Positions 17,415 to 27,410 of a stretch of 64,000 bases of DNA are shown here, one piece after another. The stretch is from Candidatus Gastranaerophilales bacterium (GTDB lineage Bacteria > Cyanobacteriota > Vampirovibrionia > Gastranaerophilales > Gastranaerophilaceae): positions 40,286-104,285 of the forward strand of contig CALUXY010000003.1 in the NCBI GenBank assembly GCA_944324855.1, given 5' to 3'. Position 1 is the stretch's first letter; the number at the start of each line of letters is the position of its first letter. A program made the translations under genes and the position numbers. The notes below the pieces were generated by a model, which saw only the letters and a program-made list of their open reading frames with translations, was not told where the DNA came from and searched no databases.

Positions 17415-17527
17415 TAAATTTTTAAACCTGATTAATAATTATTGCTTTATGTAAACTTTTATTCCAAATACGCAAATTTTATTGTTTTGATGGTTTATAC
17501 TACTACAATAATATTAAGGTTAGTAGA

Positions 17528-17956
17528 ATGGTACATTCATTTATTCAAGATATAAAAAAGCAAAATCAGCCAACATCAGCAAATACAAAACTCAAGCAGC
17601 AAAATGTTAAACGTTATTCTGCGTATAAAGGAGCAATGTATGGAGCAATGCTCGGTGTTGGTGCAGGTTTAGCGGATGGAGCTGTTTCGACTTTTTATAT
17701 AAAAAAAGATTTGAAAAAGACACTGGATATATTTAAGAATGCTTCGTTTGCCGATAAAAAATTAATGGTACAAAACCTTTTAGAGAATGGCAAAACGGTT
17801 AATGATTTTAAACGATATGCTAAGAAAGTAAGTAATTCTTCTGCTCTTAAATTGATGTTCAAAAGAGGGTTAATATATGGCGGAATAATTTCTGCTGCAG
17901 GATTTGTTGCGGATTTGTCCCGCAATTATTCATCAAAGAGCAAGGTTAATAATTAA
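17528..17956 (+). CDS. Small protein with two Gly-rich hydrophobic segments
   Basis: A 142-aa protein of unknown function. The N-terminal 35 residues are polar and Gln/Lys-rich. Residues 38-60 (GAMYGAMLGVGAGLADGAV) form a glycine-zipper-like hydrophobic segment, and residues 118-132 (GLIYGGIISAAGFVADL) a second one, so it may be a membrane hairpin protein. A ribosome site AAGGT precedes the ATG, and TACAAT lies about 20 bases upstream. It is convergent with the DUF115 gene, only two bases apart. Confidence 0.6.
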   Translation: MVHSFIQDIKKQNQPTSANTKLKQQNVKRYSAYKGAMYGAMLGVGAGLADGAVSTFYIKKDLKKTLDIFKNASFADKKLMVQNLLENGKTVNDFKRYAKKVSNSSALKLMFKRGLIYGGIISAAGFVADLSRNYSSKSKVNN

Positions 17957-17958
17957 AA

Positions 17959-19605
17959 TTACATTACGGCAAGAAGATTATCTATTGTAAGAATACATTT
18001 TGAATAAAATTCATCAATAGCTTTTGGCTGACCTGCATTTCTTGATAATTCAATAAGCTCTATTTGCAGGCATTCATATAATAATGTTGTATCATTGATA
18101 ATTTTCTTGGTTACAAGATTAACAGGTGAACGATTTATAATATTGTCATGTATATTTATTATTGCTGCTTTTTCTTTTTCAATATATGGTTTGAAATCTT
18201 TTTTACAAATTGGTAATTTTTGAATCTCAGCATTAATATCAGGTTTTGTACCGTAAATATTAATATTCTCAAAAGATGTGTAATTCATACCTTCAATTAA
18301 GGCTCCAAAATCTGTAATATTATACAGATTTTTTAATCCTCGGGTTTTGATAATTGTTTCAAGATTTTTTATAAATACGGAATAATCTTCTCTTGTCTTT
18401 ATCATTTCTCCTGTTATTGACATAACTTCCGTAATATGTTTTTTCTGTTTACTAATTATTGCGGTATTATCTTCAATATTTATTGTGTTATCGTTACAAT
18501 ATGGTTGATCCCCTTTGAACGCTAAGTCTAAACCGCAGAAATATATTTTTTCGAAATCCATATAATTGGCACAAATAAGAGATAATATTGTTGTTGTTTG
18601 TTCTGCAGGGAAGAGTTGAATATCTAAATCTCTTGCATATTTTTTGAGAAAAAGTTCATTATCTGAAAAATATACGATAAAATTATTGGATTTAAATTCT
18701 GCAATATCGGTTTCTGCTTTCCAATCTGCTATGATATTGAGTTTAGATGTAAATTCTTCGGATAAATGATAATTTTTCTTAACGCTTTTTGCATCTGCAA
18801 AAACTGCAAAATCCGGAATAATATTATTTTTTTCAAGTGTTTCAAGAGTTTTGTTTACTGCAAATATTACAAACTTATCTCTGTTATTTTTGATATTTTC
18901 AAGGTTATCTTTTAAAGATGGGCCGGCTCCTAATATAAGAGCATTTTTGCCTGTAAATTTCCATCTGAAATCTTCAATAGAATAATATTTTTTACAAAGA
19001 TTAGAGAATCTTACTACATTATATGCCCACTTTTTAGCCAAAATTTTTATAGTATTAATATCAATAATCTTACTTTTTAATTTTGAATACAATATTTCAG
19101 AGAATTTTTCAAAATCGTTTTTATAAAATATTGATAAAATAGGTGAAACTACAAATTCCAATTTATCATCATTTAAATAATTCTTAAGTATAAAATAAAC
19201 GCATTCTTCTGCAGAATCAGATATAAATACTCGTTTGTCTTCCAAATACTGTGTTAAATCGACAGTTTCGAATACGAATCTTAAAAATTTTGAATCCGGT
19301 TCATATATAACGATTTTGGCCTTGGTTGTTGTAAATAATTCATCAAGAATATATCCGACACCAATCCCGACACAGACAATGATATCGTTGCTTCCAAAAT
19401 CGTTCATTTCATCTGTAATCAAAGATTTTGCGTAAGCTATAGGGTCTGTTGTATCATCGGTCGGAATTTCACCTTTTAAGAAAACAATTTGTCCTCCTAA
19501 TGTTTGTACAAAAGCAATATCATTTGTACAGGAAGAAATCGGGATATTTTGTAATTCTTCTTTTAAACGAATGTTATTAAGTTTCGCCAGATTATTTTCA
19601 AACAT
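17959..19605 (-). CDS. DUF115/Maf-family motility-associated glycosyltransferase-like protein
   Basis: An ATG five codons upstream (19620) exists, but the ATG at 19605 is preferred because TATAAT ends six bases before it. The protein (548 aa) has the MAF_flag10/DUF115 core: NALILGAGPSLKDNLENI followed by FAVNKTLETLEKNNIIPDFAVFADA (around residues 220-275), a Rossmann-like nucleotide-sugar site. Family members (Maf proteins) transfer nonulosonic acids such as pseudaminic acid to flagellin in the cytoplasm. The flagellin at 39309 is the likely substrate, but the gene is far from it. Nucleotide-sugar genes are not in this window. Confidence 0.8.
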   Translation of the reverse strand: MFENNLAKLNNIRLKEELQNIPISSCTNDIAFVQTLGGQIVFLKGEIPTDDTTDPIAYAKSLITDEMNDFGSNDIIVCVGIGVGYILDELFTTTKAKIVIYEPDSKFLRFVFETVDLTQYLEDKRVFISDSAEECVYFILKNYLNDDKLEFVVSPILSIFYKNDFEKFSEILYSKLKSKIIDINTIKILAKKWAYNVVRFSNLCKKYYSIEDFRWKFTGKNALILGAGPSLKDNLENIKNNRDKFVIFAVNKTLETLEKNNIIPDFAVFADAKSVKKNYHLSEEFTSKLNIIADWKAETDIAEFKSNNFIVYFSDNELFLKKYARDLDIQLFPAEQTTTILSLICANYMDFEKIYFCGLDLAFKGDQPYCNDNTINIEDNTAIISKQKKHITEVMSITGEMIKTREDYSVFIKNLETIIKTRGLKNLYNITDFGALIEGMNYTSFENINIYGTKPDINAEIQKLPICKKDFKPYIEKEKAAIINIHDNIINRSPVNLVTKKIINDTTLLYECLQIELIELSRNAGQPKAIDEFYSKCILTIDNLLAVM

Positions 19606-19611
19606 GCCTTT

Positions 19612-19617
19612 ATTATA
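19612..19617 (-). promoter_or_regulatory. -10 of leaderless DUF115 gene
   Basis: Minus-strand TATAAT, six bases before the ATG at 19605. Confidence 0.6.
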
Positions 19618-19687
19618 CATAATATTTAAAGATTTGTAAAAAAAATAATGTTTATAATAAAATTAATTTATATAAAGGAGAGATAAA

Positions 19688-20047
19688 ATGTTTGAAATAA
19701 AGGCACAATTATATTTTTCGGCAGCACACCATCTTTTGAATTACGATGGAGAATGTGAAAATCAGCATGGCCATAATTGGCTGGTTGAAGCTTATGTAAA
19801 AGGTACTGAACTTGATAAAAGTAATATTTTGATTGACTATAAAGTTTTAAAAAAAGAATTAAAAAAAGTATTAGATTTACTTGATCACAAGGATATCAAT
19901 GAATTGGATGACTTTAAAGGGATAAGCCCGAGTAGTGAAGTATTATCAAGATATATTTATACAAAATTAAAAGAAACAATTCCAAACGTTAGCAAGATTT
20001 CAGTTTGGGAAACCGCAACATCTTGTGCAAGTTATTATGAGGATTAA
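19688..20047 (+). CDS. queD: 6-carboxytetrahydropterin synthase (QueD/PTPS family)
   Basis: Converts 7,8-dihydroneopterin triphosphate to 6-carboxytetrahydropterin, the first committed step to queuosine. The 119-aa length is normal. Zinc ligands are visible in FSAAHH (residues 10-15) and HGHNW (27-31); Cys23 in the GECENQHGH motif is the catalytic thiol, which separates QueD-type enzymes from others. LLDHKDINEL and WETATSCASYY (C-terminal Glu) complete the active site. Ribosome site AAAGGAGAG. The next gene, uppP, begins five bases downstream, so they are co-transcribed. No other queuosine genes are in the window. Confidence 0.9.
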   Translation: MFEIKAQLYFSAAHHLLNYDGECENQHGHNWLVEAYVKGTELDKSNILIDYKVLKKELKKVLDLLDHKDINELDDFKGISPSSEVLSRYIYTKLKETIPNVSKISVWETATSCASYYED

Positions 20048-20052
20048 TTAAA

Positions 20053-20898
20053 ATGGATTTATTACAGATTATATTTATGGGAATAGTACAGGGATTGAGT
20101 GAATTTTTGCCTATTTCAAGCTCTGCTCACCTTGTTTTTACATCAAATTTTTATAAAGTATTTAATAATATGCCTATACACCAACAGTCAAGTCAGGAAG
20201 TTTTTGTTGATATAATGCTGCATTTAGGTACTTTAATTGCAGTTCTTATTTATTTTAGAAAAGAAGTATGGGAAATATTATCTGCTTTAATTGAAGGTAT
20301 TAAGAATAAGGATTATTCAAACCATAATTGCAAACTGGGACTTTATATAATGCTAGGTACAGTAATAACGGTTCTTATTGCGTATCCGTTAAATGAAATT
20401 GCGGAAAAGTTGGTTTATTCTCCTGTTATTGTCGGAATTTTACTTTTTATTACAGGGTTTGTGTTGTATTTTAGCGAAGTTTATTCAAGCAGATTAGAAT
20501 CAAAATCTGATGTAATGGATTTAAAAAGCTCAATAATTATGGCAATAGCACAAGGTATTGCTGCACTTCCAGGTTTTTCACGCTCCGGTTGGACAATTTC
20601 ATCAGGCTTGTTCAACAAGATAGATAGAGTGACTGCTGCAAGGTATTCGTTTTTGTTGAGTATTCCTATTATTTTAGGTGCATCAATGGTATATCCTTTT
20701 ATAAAAATAGATATGGCGGAACTTGCATCATATAATTGGATGGATATCATAATAGGAACGGTTGTTTCCGGATTTGTTGGCTATATTTGTATTAAATATT
20801 TCCTTAAATTTTTAGCGAAATATTCTTTAAAAGTTTTTGCTTATTATTGTTTTATTGTCGGGTTATTTACGGCGGTATTTTTCTATTTTGTAAAATAA
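20053..20898 (+). CDS. uppP: Undecaprenyl-diphosphatase
   Basis: Integral membrane enzyme that dephosphorylates undecaprenyl pyrophosphate, recycling the lipid carrier for peptidoglycan and LPS synthesis; confers bacitracin tolerance. The 281 aa have about eight membrane spans. Signature motifs: GIVQGLSEFLPISSSAHLV (residues 11-29) with the catalytic Glu and SSSAH, and PGFSRSG near 176-182 with the essential Arg. Phe replaces Thr in the usual PGTSRSG. Co-transcribed with queD. Confidence 0.95.
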   Translation: MDLLQIIFMGIVQGLSEFLPISSSAHLVFTSNFYKVFNNMPIHQQSSQEVFVDIMLHLGTLIAVLIYFRKEVWEILSALIEGIKNKDYSNHNCKLGLYIMLGTVITVLIAYPLNEIAEKLVYSPVIVGILLFITGFVLYFSEVYSSRLESKSDVMDLKSSIIMAIAQGIAALPGFSRSGWTISSGLFNKIDRVTAARYSFLLSIPIILGASMVYPFIKIDMAELASYNWMDIIIGTVVSGFVGYICIKYFLKFLAKYSLKVFAYYCFIVGLFTAVFFYFVK

Positions 20899-20946
20899 GT
20901 GTAAAAAATAGCAATTATTTAGAATTAAATTCCTTTATATTCATAT

Positions 20947-23808
20947 ATGGAAATAAATTCTAATCAAATAAAAAATGCTGATAATATAAATAATAATATC
21001 GTTCAGAATAAAGAAACTCCGAAACAGATTGTTACGACTGAAGTTGAAAGAGCACAATTAGAATATCCATCAGCCGGGGTTTTAAAATCTTACGCTGGTA
21101 TAATTCAATCTAAAGATGATTTTATATCAGCAAAAGAGTTTAATGAGTATTGTGATTTTGTAAGAATAAATAATGAAAAGCAAAAAGAATATTTACAAAA
21201 TGTACTTGCGAATGAAGATGGAAATATATCCCGAAAAACTTTTGATTTATTTAAATCAGTAAGAAAAAAATCAACCAGTTTAATAAATGCAATAAATATT
21301 TCTAATGCAGCCAAAGAAAATGGCAAGATTAATAATCAAGCTCTTAACTTAATTGATTCTTTAGTTCCGGAAGGCTCAAAGTTTTCTTACGGATTTGATG
21401 CTGATTTCTTAGGAGAAATTAAAAATCCGGACGGAAAATTTGATACAAGAGTATTAAATTTATTTTCTGAAAATAAGAATGCATTAAACGGATATTTATT
21501 GAGACGGCCTGAAATTATTCTAAATACGATTAAAGATTCTAATAAAAATTTAGATTTAGGGGCTGTTGAATTCTGGGAAAATAATTTAAAAAGTGGAGTA
21601 AAGACAGGTGACATAGTTAATAATATTTTAGCGGGAAAAGATTCCAACGGTAAATTTTCGAAACAAATATTTTCTGTTTATGATGATTTAAAAAAATCAA
21701 ACCTTGAACTCTGGCAAATAAATAAAGTCCGCTCAATACTGCCGACATTTAAACCTGAAGAAAAAGATAGTGCAAAACAATTTATTGAACTTGCAAAAGC
21801 GATGAAAGATGATAAATTTGCCTATGAAGTGCTGGATATAATATCCGATGTAAATGCCGAAACGCCATCAAAAGCCGGATTAAAATATAATAAAGAATCT
21901 ATAGATTTTGTAAAAAAATTAATGGGCGAAGGATATTATGATGGTGATAATATTAATTATGTATTAAAACATTTAGATAAAGATATTAGTAAAATTAATT
22001 CTAATGAATTTGAGACTCTGAAGCGTTTATTACAATTTTCAAGTAAAGAGCATGTTCAAACCATTTTCGATGCTTCAATTGATAAAGCAGGTCCGCAAAA
22101 AGGCAAACTCAGGTTTGATAAAATGAACAAAAATCTCGATTTATATTTTGACGGTGTTCGAGATGTAAATATTGATACAATAAAACATCTTTCAAATTGC
22201 TTATCACTTGAAGAAAATGATGATGCATTTAATACATTCCATAAACTCTATACAATGAAATGGCTGGAAAAAGACAAATATTCTTCTTACTCTAATGAAA
22301 TGAAACTTGATAGGGATACTCTGGATTTTATGTTGAGTTTATCAACTCAAGAAGTTAATGGTGTACCAAAAAGAAAATGCATTCCTGAAACAATAAATCG
22401 ACTTAATAAATTGATGTCAATGAAGCTTCCGATGGTATCAAGAGATGCTTTCAATAATTTTATGTTCGCTTCGGATATTAAAAATATAGAAAAACTGGAG
22501 CGTGTAAATTTATTAGAACTCGGACTTAATGCTGAAGATATTACAAGTGCTAAATTGCAGAATTTACCGGAAGAAAATCTCATAAAACTAAAAACATTTT
22601 TGAAAGATTATCTTAAAGATAAAGATGTCAGCGATATAAGAATAAATAATAACAGTAACTTGGCGGATTTAATTGAAATAACAAAAGATTCCAGCCTGCA
22701 AACTTATAAATTGCTGTATGACGTAAAAAATAACGAACCGATAAATGATATTATTGAAAAAAACTATGTTAATTCAAATGCTAAGGATATTTTACAAAAA
22801 GATTATAAACATGGTATTGAAGTAAAGCAGCGATTTTTAAAAACAAAAGATAATTTGATATTAGAAAATCAAAAAATTGAGAAATATGATAAGGACAATA
22901 AGCATCTTTATACAGAGGAGATTAAACCATCAAATGCTGGTGAAGGATATGATATAGTAAGAACTTATCCGGATGGTAAAATTGATAATTTCAGCCATAC
23001 ATATAAAACAAAATACGGAACTACCGTTGTAGAAAAAAATATGGTATCACTGGACGGTACAAAATCCTATTATCGTTTTGAAGATGATCCTCAAGGCAAC
23101 AGAATCTTAGATTACAAAATCACATCAAAAGACGGCAAAAAACTGATGGATGAATCTGTTACATTTGAAGTTATAGATGACAACCATTTTGTAACATCAA
23201 GAAACAATAAAAAATTTGACATTCAAATAAAAGATAACAATATGAATATTAAAGATTTACAATCAGGCAAAATTGCAAATATAGAACTTGAAAACTTTAC
23301 AAAATCAACTCAAAAAGATATTTTACCTGTTTTAAAACAAATTCCCGGGGAAGATTTGTTTCAATTAAAAACCATGGATATACAGTCCATAGCTCGTGAT
23401 GATCGTTTTGCCAATGCGGCATTTAGTCCCAACAAAAATATTATAGGCATGAATCAAAAATATTTAAACCCGGAAATTTTGCTGCATGAAATCGGGCATG
23501 GTAAAGATCATCTTGAATTTAAAGAGATTGGTGAAAAAATAAATAATGATAAACTCTTAAATGAAATTTATAACAAAGAAAAAGATGCATTTAGAGCGCA
23601 TTTTTCAGATGCGGAATTATCCCATATAGGCTATTTTGCTGCAGATTATCATTATCTGGGAAGAAGTAAAGCAATAATGGAAGGTATAGCAGAATCCAAT
23701 ACAATTCTTTCAATGGCTGCAAAAAACAATATCCAGACAATACGTTCTCATTACTGGATGCAATATTTCCCTAAAACAATCGCTTATATTGCAAAACTAA
23801 TCCACTAA
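20947..23808 (+). CDS. Large protein with C-terminal HExxH metalloprotease-like domain
   Basis: A 953-aa protein, no signal peptide or membrane span. Residues 50-620 are Lys/Asn/Asp-rich helical segments with loosely repeated units containing NGKF or DGN loops (NGKFSKQIFSVYDDL). Residues about 660-770 look beta-rich (YPDGKIDNFSHTYKTKYGTT, SLDGTKSYYRF), like RHS or toxin wing repeats. The C-terminal domain has LLHEIGHGKDHLEF, i.e. HEIGH at 847-851, and then EGIAESNT with Glu912 or Glu916 as candidate third zinc ligand, the layout of gluzincin and anthrax-lethal-factor-like proteases. A secreted effector or toxin is plausible but unproven. TATATT lies five bases before the ATG; no ribosome site. 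Confidence 0.7.
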   Translation: MEINSNQIKNADNINNNIVQNKETPKQIVTTEVERAQLEYPSAGVLKSYAGIIQSKDDFISAKEFNEYCDFVRINNEKQKEYLQNVLANEDGNISRKTFDLFKSVRKKSTSLINAINISNAAKENGKINNQALNLIDSLVPEGSKFSYGFDADFLGEIKNPDGKFDTRVLNLFSENKNALNGYLLRRPEIILNTIKDSNKNLDLGAVEFWENNLKSGVKTGDIVNNILAGKDSNGKFSKQIFSVYDDLKKSNLELWQINKVRSILPTFKPEEKDSAKQFIELAKAMKDDKFAYEVLDIISDVNAETPSKAGLKYNKESIDFVKKLMGEGYYDGDNINYVLKHLDKDISKINSNEFETLKRLLQFSSKEHVQTIFDASIDKAGPQKGKLRFDKMNKNLDLYFDGVRDVNIDTIKHLSNCLSLEENDDAFNTFHKLYTMKWLEKDKYSSYSNEMKLDRDTLDFMLSLSTQEVNGVPKRKCIPETINRLNKLMSMKLPMVSRDAFNNFMFASDIKNIEKLERVNLLELGLNAEDITSAKLQNLPEENLIKLKTFLKDYLKDKDVSDIRINNNSNLADLIEITKDSSLQTYKLLYDVKNNEPINDIIEKNYVNSNAKDILQKDYKHGIEVKQRFLKTKDNLILENQKIEKYDKDNKHLYTEEIKPSNAGEGYDIVRTYPDGKIDNFSHTYKTKYGTTVVEKNMVSLDGTKSYYRFEDDPQGNRILDYKITSKDGKKLMDESVTFEVIDDNHFVTSRNNKKFDIQIKDNNMNIKDLQSGKIANIELENFTKSTQKDILPVLKQIPGEDLFQLKTMDIQSIARDDRFANAAFSPNKNIIGMNQKYLNPEILLHEIGHGKDHLEFKEIGEKINNDKLLNEIYNKEKDAFRAHFSDAELSHIGYFAADYHYLGRSKAIMEGIAESNTILSMAAKNNIQTIRSHYWMQYFPKTIAYIAKLIH

Positions 23809-24899
23809 CTAAACTGCCCGAATGCAATCATTGGTGTTTTAGATAGTACGTAATAAATTCCGCCTGACATCAACATACAAATCGGAATAGTCAAAATCCA
23901 GGCTGTAATTATACTTTTAACAATCCCCCATTTTACGGCGCTTGCTTTAACCATACTTCCAACCCCCATAATTGCGGTTGAAATAATATGAGTTGTACTA
24001 ACCGGAATTCCAAAATGTGATGCGGTAAGGATGATACCTGATGCAGACATTTCAACGGCGAATCCATGCATAGGTTTCATTTTTACAATTTTAGAACTCA
24101 TTGTTTTAATGATTCTCCATCCTCCGGTCATCGTACCGCAAGATAGAGCTAACGCACAAACAAGAATTACCCATAACGGAATTGAAAAATCTGTATCACC
24201 TTTTAAGAATCCGAAAGTAATAAGAGATAATGTTATAATACCCATTGTTTTTTGCGCATCATTTGAGCCGTGGCTGAATGCAAGAAACGCACAAGAAACC
24301 AATTGACACTTTCTGAATGTTCTGTTTAGTAATTCAGGTTTTAGTCTGCCAAAAATCATCAGCAAAATCCAAATAACTATAAACCCGACACAGAACCCAA
24401 ATATCGGTGATGTAATCATCGGAATAATTACTAAATCCAATACGTTATGTTCATTTACAACATCCAGTGCCGGATGTTCAAAATGGCATGCCGGAAATCT
24501 TAATATCAAATCATACGGTTTATCCAACAACAGATATGTATGCATGATTGATGCTCCTAACAAGCCGCCTATCAAAGCATGCGAAGAACTGGACGGGATT
24601 CCGAATCTCCAGGTAATAATTCCCCAAATAATTGCTCCGAGTAACGCACACAGTATTACTAATTGAGTGATTGCATCATGTGCAACCATACCTACCCCGA
24701 TTGTTTTTGCAACGTGGGTACCGCATAATGCCCCTGTACAATCAAATATTGCGGCGTATAAAACAGCGTATCTGGGACTTAAAGCTTTTGTTGAAATAGC
24801 CATTGAAATAGCATTTGCGGAATCGTGGAATCCGTTAATGAATTCAAAAACTAACGCAACACCGACTAATATAATTAAACATAATATTGTAACTGTCAT
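23805..24899 (-). CDS. pit: Inorganic phosphate transporter, PiT family
   Basis: A 364-aa integral membrane protein with the duplicated PiT signature: GFHDSANAISMAISTKAL (residues 23-40, GxNDxAN type but with His) and FSHGSNDAQKTMG (about 208-220). Also GIPSSSSHALIGGLLGA and GIPVSTTHIISTAIMGVG, the paired SSSHAL/STTH motifs. It imports phosphate with a proton or sodium ion. The gene follows the DUF47 gene by two bases, the usual PiT-regulator pair. Convergent overlap of four bases with the preceding metalloprotease-like gene. Confidence 0.93.
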   Translation of the reverse strand: MTVTILCLIILVGVALVFEFINGFHDSANAISMAISTKALSPRYAVLYAAIFDCTGALCGTHVAKTIGVGMVAHDAITQLVILCALLGAIIWGIITWRFGIPSSSSHALIGGLLGASIMHTYLLLDKPYDLILRFPACHFEHPALDVVNEHNVLDLVIIPMITSPIFGFCVGFIVIWILLMIFGRLKPELLNRTFRKCQLVSCAFLAFSHGSNDAQKTMGIITLSLITFGFLKGDTDFSIPLWVILVCALALSCGTMTGGWRIIKTMSSKIVKMKPMHGFAVEMSASGIILTASHFGIPVSTTHIISTAIMGVGSMVKASAVKWGIVKSIITAWILTIPICMLMSGGIYYVLSKTPMIAFGQFS

Positions 24900-24901
24900 A
24901 A

Positions 24902-25540
24902 CTAACTATTCTTGAGTGCTATGTTCAAGACTTCATCCGCAACGGAATGACATCTGTCCAAAGCATTTTCCAAGTCCTTATAAATATCTCTAAACTTTAT
25001 AATTGTAACGGGATCATATTTCCCTGAGAATAACTCACTTGTTGCTCTTAAAAGAATATCGTCACCGATGGTTTCAATCTCTTTCATTGTAGCTCTTGAG
25101 TTTGTTATATCTTTGGTTTTGTGCAATTTTTTAAGAAGACTAACCGTATGTGCCATCTCAGAAGTTGCTTTCATTATTATTTTCCCTTGCTGGTACATTT
25201 CTTCAGTCGGTTTGTCTATCTTATAGGCATAAAAGTTTAAAAATGCCTGACATATTTTTTTATTAATTTTTCTCAACATTGAAGCCAGAAGTTGAATATC
25301 TTCTCTATCAATCGGAGTGATAAATGTGCTATTTAACATTGCAATGCTTTCACGTTCATAATCACTGCCTTTGCGTTTTAGTATTTTGACCTGCATTAAC
25401 ATATCTTCGTTGATGCCGTTTGTTAATGCTTCATTATAAAGTATTGCGCTCTTTTTGCAGTTCAATGCAGCATCAACAAAAATATCAAAGAAAACCTTGT
25501 TATCTGGCGGTAAAATCTTTTCCAAAATTCCTAATTTCAT
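24902..25540 (-). CDS. DUF47 PhoU-like regulator of phosphate transport
   Basis: A 212-aa all-helical protein of the TIGR00153/DUF47 family, related to PhoU. It shows the family's FFDIFVDAALNCKKSA start, GSDYERESIAMLN, TPIDREDIQLLASMLRKI and DILLRATSELFSG segments. The conserved DREDI motif is thought to bind metal or phosphate. It is immediately upstream of, and co-transcribed with, the PiT transporter, which it probably gates. Ribosome site AAAGGGA. Confidence 0.9.
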   Translation of the reverse strand: MKLGILEKILPPDNKVFFDIFVDAALNCKKSAILYNEALTNGINEDMLMQVKILKRKGSDYERESIAMLNSTFITPIDREDIQLLASMLRKINKKICQAFLNFYAYKIDKPTEEMYQQGKIIMKATSEMAHTVSLLKKLHKTKDITNSRATMKEIETIGDDILLRATSELFSGKYDPVTIIKFRDIYKDLENALDRCHSVADEVLNIALKNS

Positions 25541-25715
25541 ATAAAGTTCCCTTTCCTCTTTTATGATAATTCAAATATGCTCTGATACAAACGAAAACTA
25601 TTTTACTGTAACAAAAATTAAAAATAGTATAAATATAATGGATATTGCTAATTCTCAAAACTTGAAAAACATGTAATATTGTTGTTAATTAGTATAAATA
25701 AAGAAGGAGAATATT

Positions 25716-26000
25716 ATGGATTCAAAAATAGAAGTTATAAAGTATCAAACACACGGAACCTGTTCACAAATGATTGCGGTTGCCATTAAAGATGGCAGAA
25801 TTGTGGATATAGAGTTTCTCGGCGGCTGCAACGGAAACCTTAAAGGAATATCCAAACTTGTTACAGGTTTAACAATTGACGAAGTTATAGAAAAACTTCA
25901 AGGGATAACTTGCGGAGCGAAACCTACAAGCTGTCCGGACCAGCTGGCTAAATGTTTGATTGAATACAAATCAGGTAAACTTGTAAAAACAGAAGTGTAA
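25716..26000 (+). CDS. TSCPD-domain protein (TIGR03905 type)
   Basis: Ninety-four residues with the complete family signature: TCSQMIAVAIKDGRIVDIEFLGGCNGN then GISKLVTGLTIDEVIEKL, and ITCGAKPTSCPDQLAKCL with the TSCPD motif near residues 72-76. Cysteines at about 13, 39, 69, 75 and 82 suggest metal binding. The domain also occurs at the end of some ribonucleotide reductases; the stand-alone form has no established function. Ribosome site AGAAGGAG. Divergent from the DUF47 gene. Confidence 0.9.
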   Translation: MDSKIEVIKYQTHGTCSQMIAVAIKDGRIVDIEFLGGCNGNLKGISKLVTGLTIDEVIEKLQGITCGAKPTSCPDQLAKCLIEYKSGKLVKTEV

Positions 26001-26177
26001 TTACTATTTCTTATTTCAACATCCATTAATATATGCATGCGAATGGTGATGGATATAAAGTTTGATATCAATGGTGTCACTCTTGAGTCTATTAAACAGA
26101 TTTCAGCCGGAACTCCTACCATTACTTGAATTTAAACGAGTAGGCAGAACTATAACTCCAATATATTCTCCACTTCT

Positions 26178-27299
26178 CTAGGTAATGGTAAATACTTTTC
26201 TATAATAAAGTGCAGCGCCTGCAATTGTTAATATAATATTTGGTAAGAATGCCGCAATGAATGCCGGAAGAGTACCGGCTTCCCCAAAAGAAATAGATAA
26301 TGCACGGATAAGATAGTATGCAAATATTATCAGAATACTAAATAAAAATCCTCGGTTATAACGAACTCTAGGCGGCGTAATTGCTAATGGAATCCCGATT
26401 AATACAAGTACTATCGTAGTCAAAGGCAGTGCAATTTTGTCATACAAATCAATCTGTAAGCTTCGTTTTTTATCTTCTTCAAGCCCCTTTGTTACATTAA
26501 GATAATGTGCAAGCTGCATAAAATTCCGTTCGTTTGCAAGGTTTTTATTCATTTCTTTTTTCAAATCGACTCCGAATTGTGCAAGAGATTCTCCAAAGAA
26601 TGTTGAATTAAGAACTTTACCTCTGTCCGCAATGGTATATACTATGCCATTTTTAAATATCCAGCCGTCAGGAGATGTTCCGCCTTCTTTTGCCTGCAAA
26701 ACGTGTATCGTATCGTCTTTTGACATATCAAGTACGGTTATGTTATGCAATCGTTTTTTTTCGCAATATTCAACATAAAACAGCCGTTTCAGTCCTCCGT
26801 TTCCGCCTGTTTCCTCAAAAGTGAAATTATGTTTCCCATCCGGAACATTTTTTTGTGAAAAAGACCATAATGCCAAATCTTTTGATTGTTTGGTCATAAC
26901 AGGAACAACTGTTTCATTAATCGTAAAACTAACAATAGACATAATTATTGCGAATATAAATACAGGTTTCGCAATTCTATTAAATCCTATCCCGCAGGCT
27001 CTCATAACTGTTAATTCAGAATCAAGACTGAGCTTGTTCAGTGTCATAACGGTTGATAAAAGTATCCCCATCGGGATAGTCATTACAAAGACGGATGGTA
27101 ATGTCAAAATAACCAGGATAAATGCGATTTTAAACGGTATACCGTACTTTGCAATCTGTTTGATTAGAGTTATAAATGTGTCGGATGCAAATATAATGGA
27201 TGTAAATACAAGTACGCCCATTATAAACATTTCTATTACTTGTTTAAGTATATATTTATCAAGTAATTTTAAATTTAATAGTTTTTTACGTACTTTCAT
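26178..27299 (-). CDS. LPS export permease, LptF/LptG family
   Basis: A 373-aa YjgP/YjgQ-family protein: three N-terminal spans, a periplasmic beta-jellyroll of about 170 residues, and three C-terminal spans ending YYLIRALSISFGEAG and a final helix. The ELTVMRACGIGFNRI motif (about residues 94-108) is the coupling helix that contacts the LptB ATPase. With LptB and a partner permease it extracts lipopolysaccharide from the inner membrane, so the organism has an outer membrane. Only one such permease is present here; cyanobacterial-type systems often encode a single LptF/G-like gene. Ribosome site AGGAA. Confidence 0.88.
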   Translation of the reverse strand: MKVRKKLLNLKLLDKYILKQVIEMFIMGVLVFTSIIFASDTFITLIKQIAKYGIPFKIAFILVILTLPSVFVMTIPMGILLSTVMTLNKLSLDSELTVMRACGIGFNRIAKPVFIFAIIMSIVSFTINETVVPVMTKQSKDLALWSFSQKNVPDGKHNFTFEETGGNGGLKRLFYVEYCEKKRLHNITVLDMSKDDTIHVLQAKEGGTSPDGWIFKNGIVYTIADRGKVLNSTFFGESLAQFGVDLKKEMNKNLANERNFMQLAHYLNVTKGLEEDKKRSLQIDLYDKIALPLTTIVLVLIGIPLAITPPRVRYNRGFLFSILIIFAYYLIRALSISFGEAGTLPAFIAAFLPNIILTIAGAALYYRKVFTIT

Positions 27300-27410
27300 C
27301 TACTTATTCCTAGTTATTATGTACAGGTTTTTATTTTGATTTTTACCCCAAACCTGTAATGTTATATTTTCAAAAACGGTTAAGATTAATTTGTAAATCC
27401 TCATCGCTCT

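Noticed and set aside
26037..26129. 30-codon frame between the TSCPD gene and lptG-type gene
   Set aside because: No ribosome site and no recognisable similarity. It might be a relic of a longer gene, but nothing in the sequence supports this.
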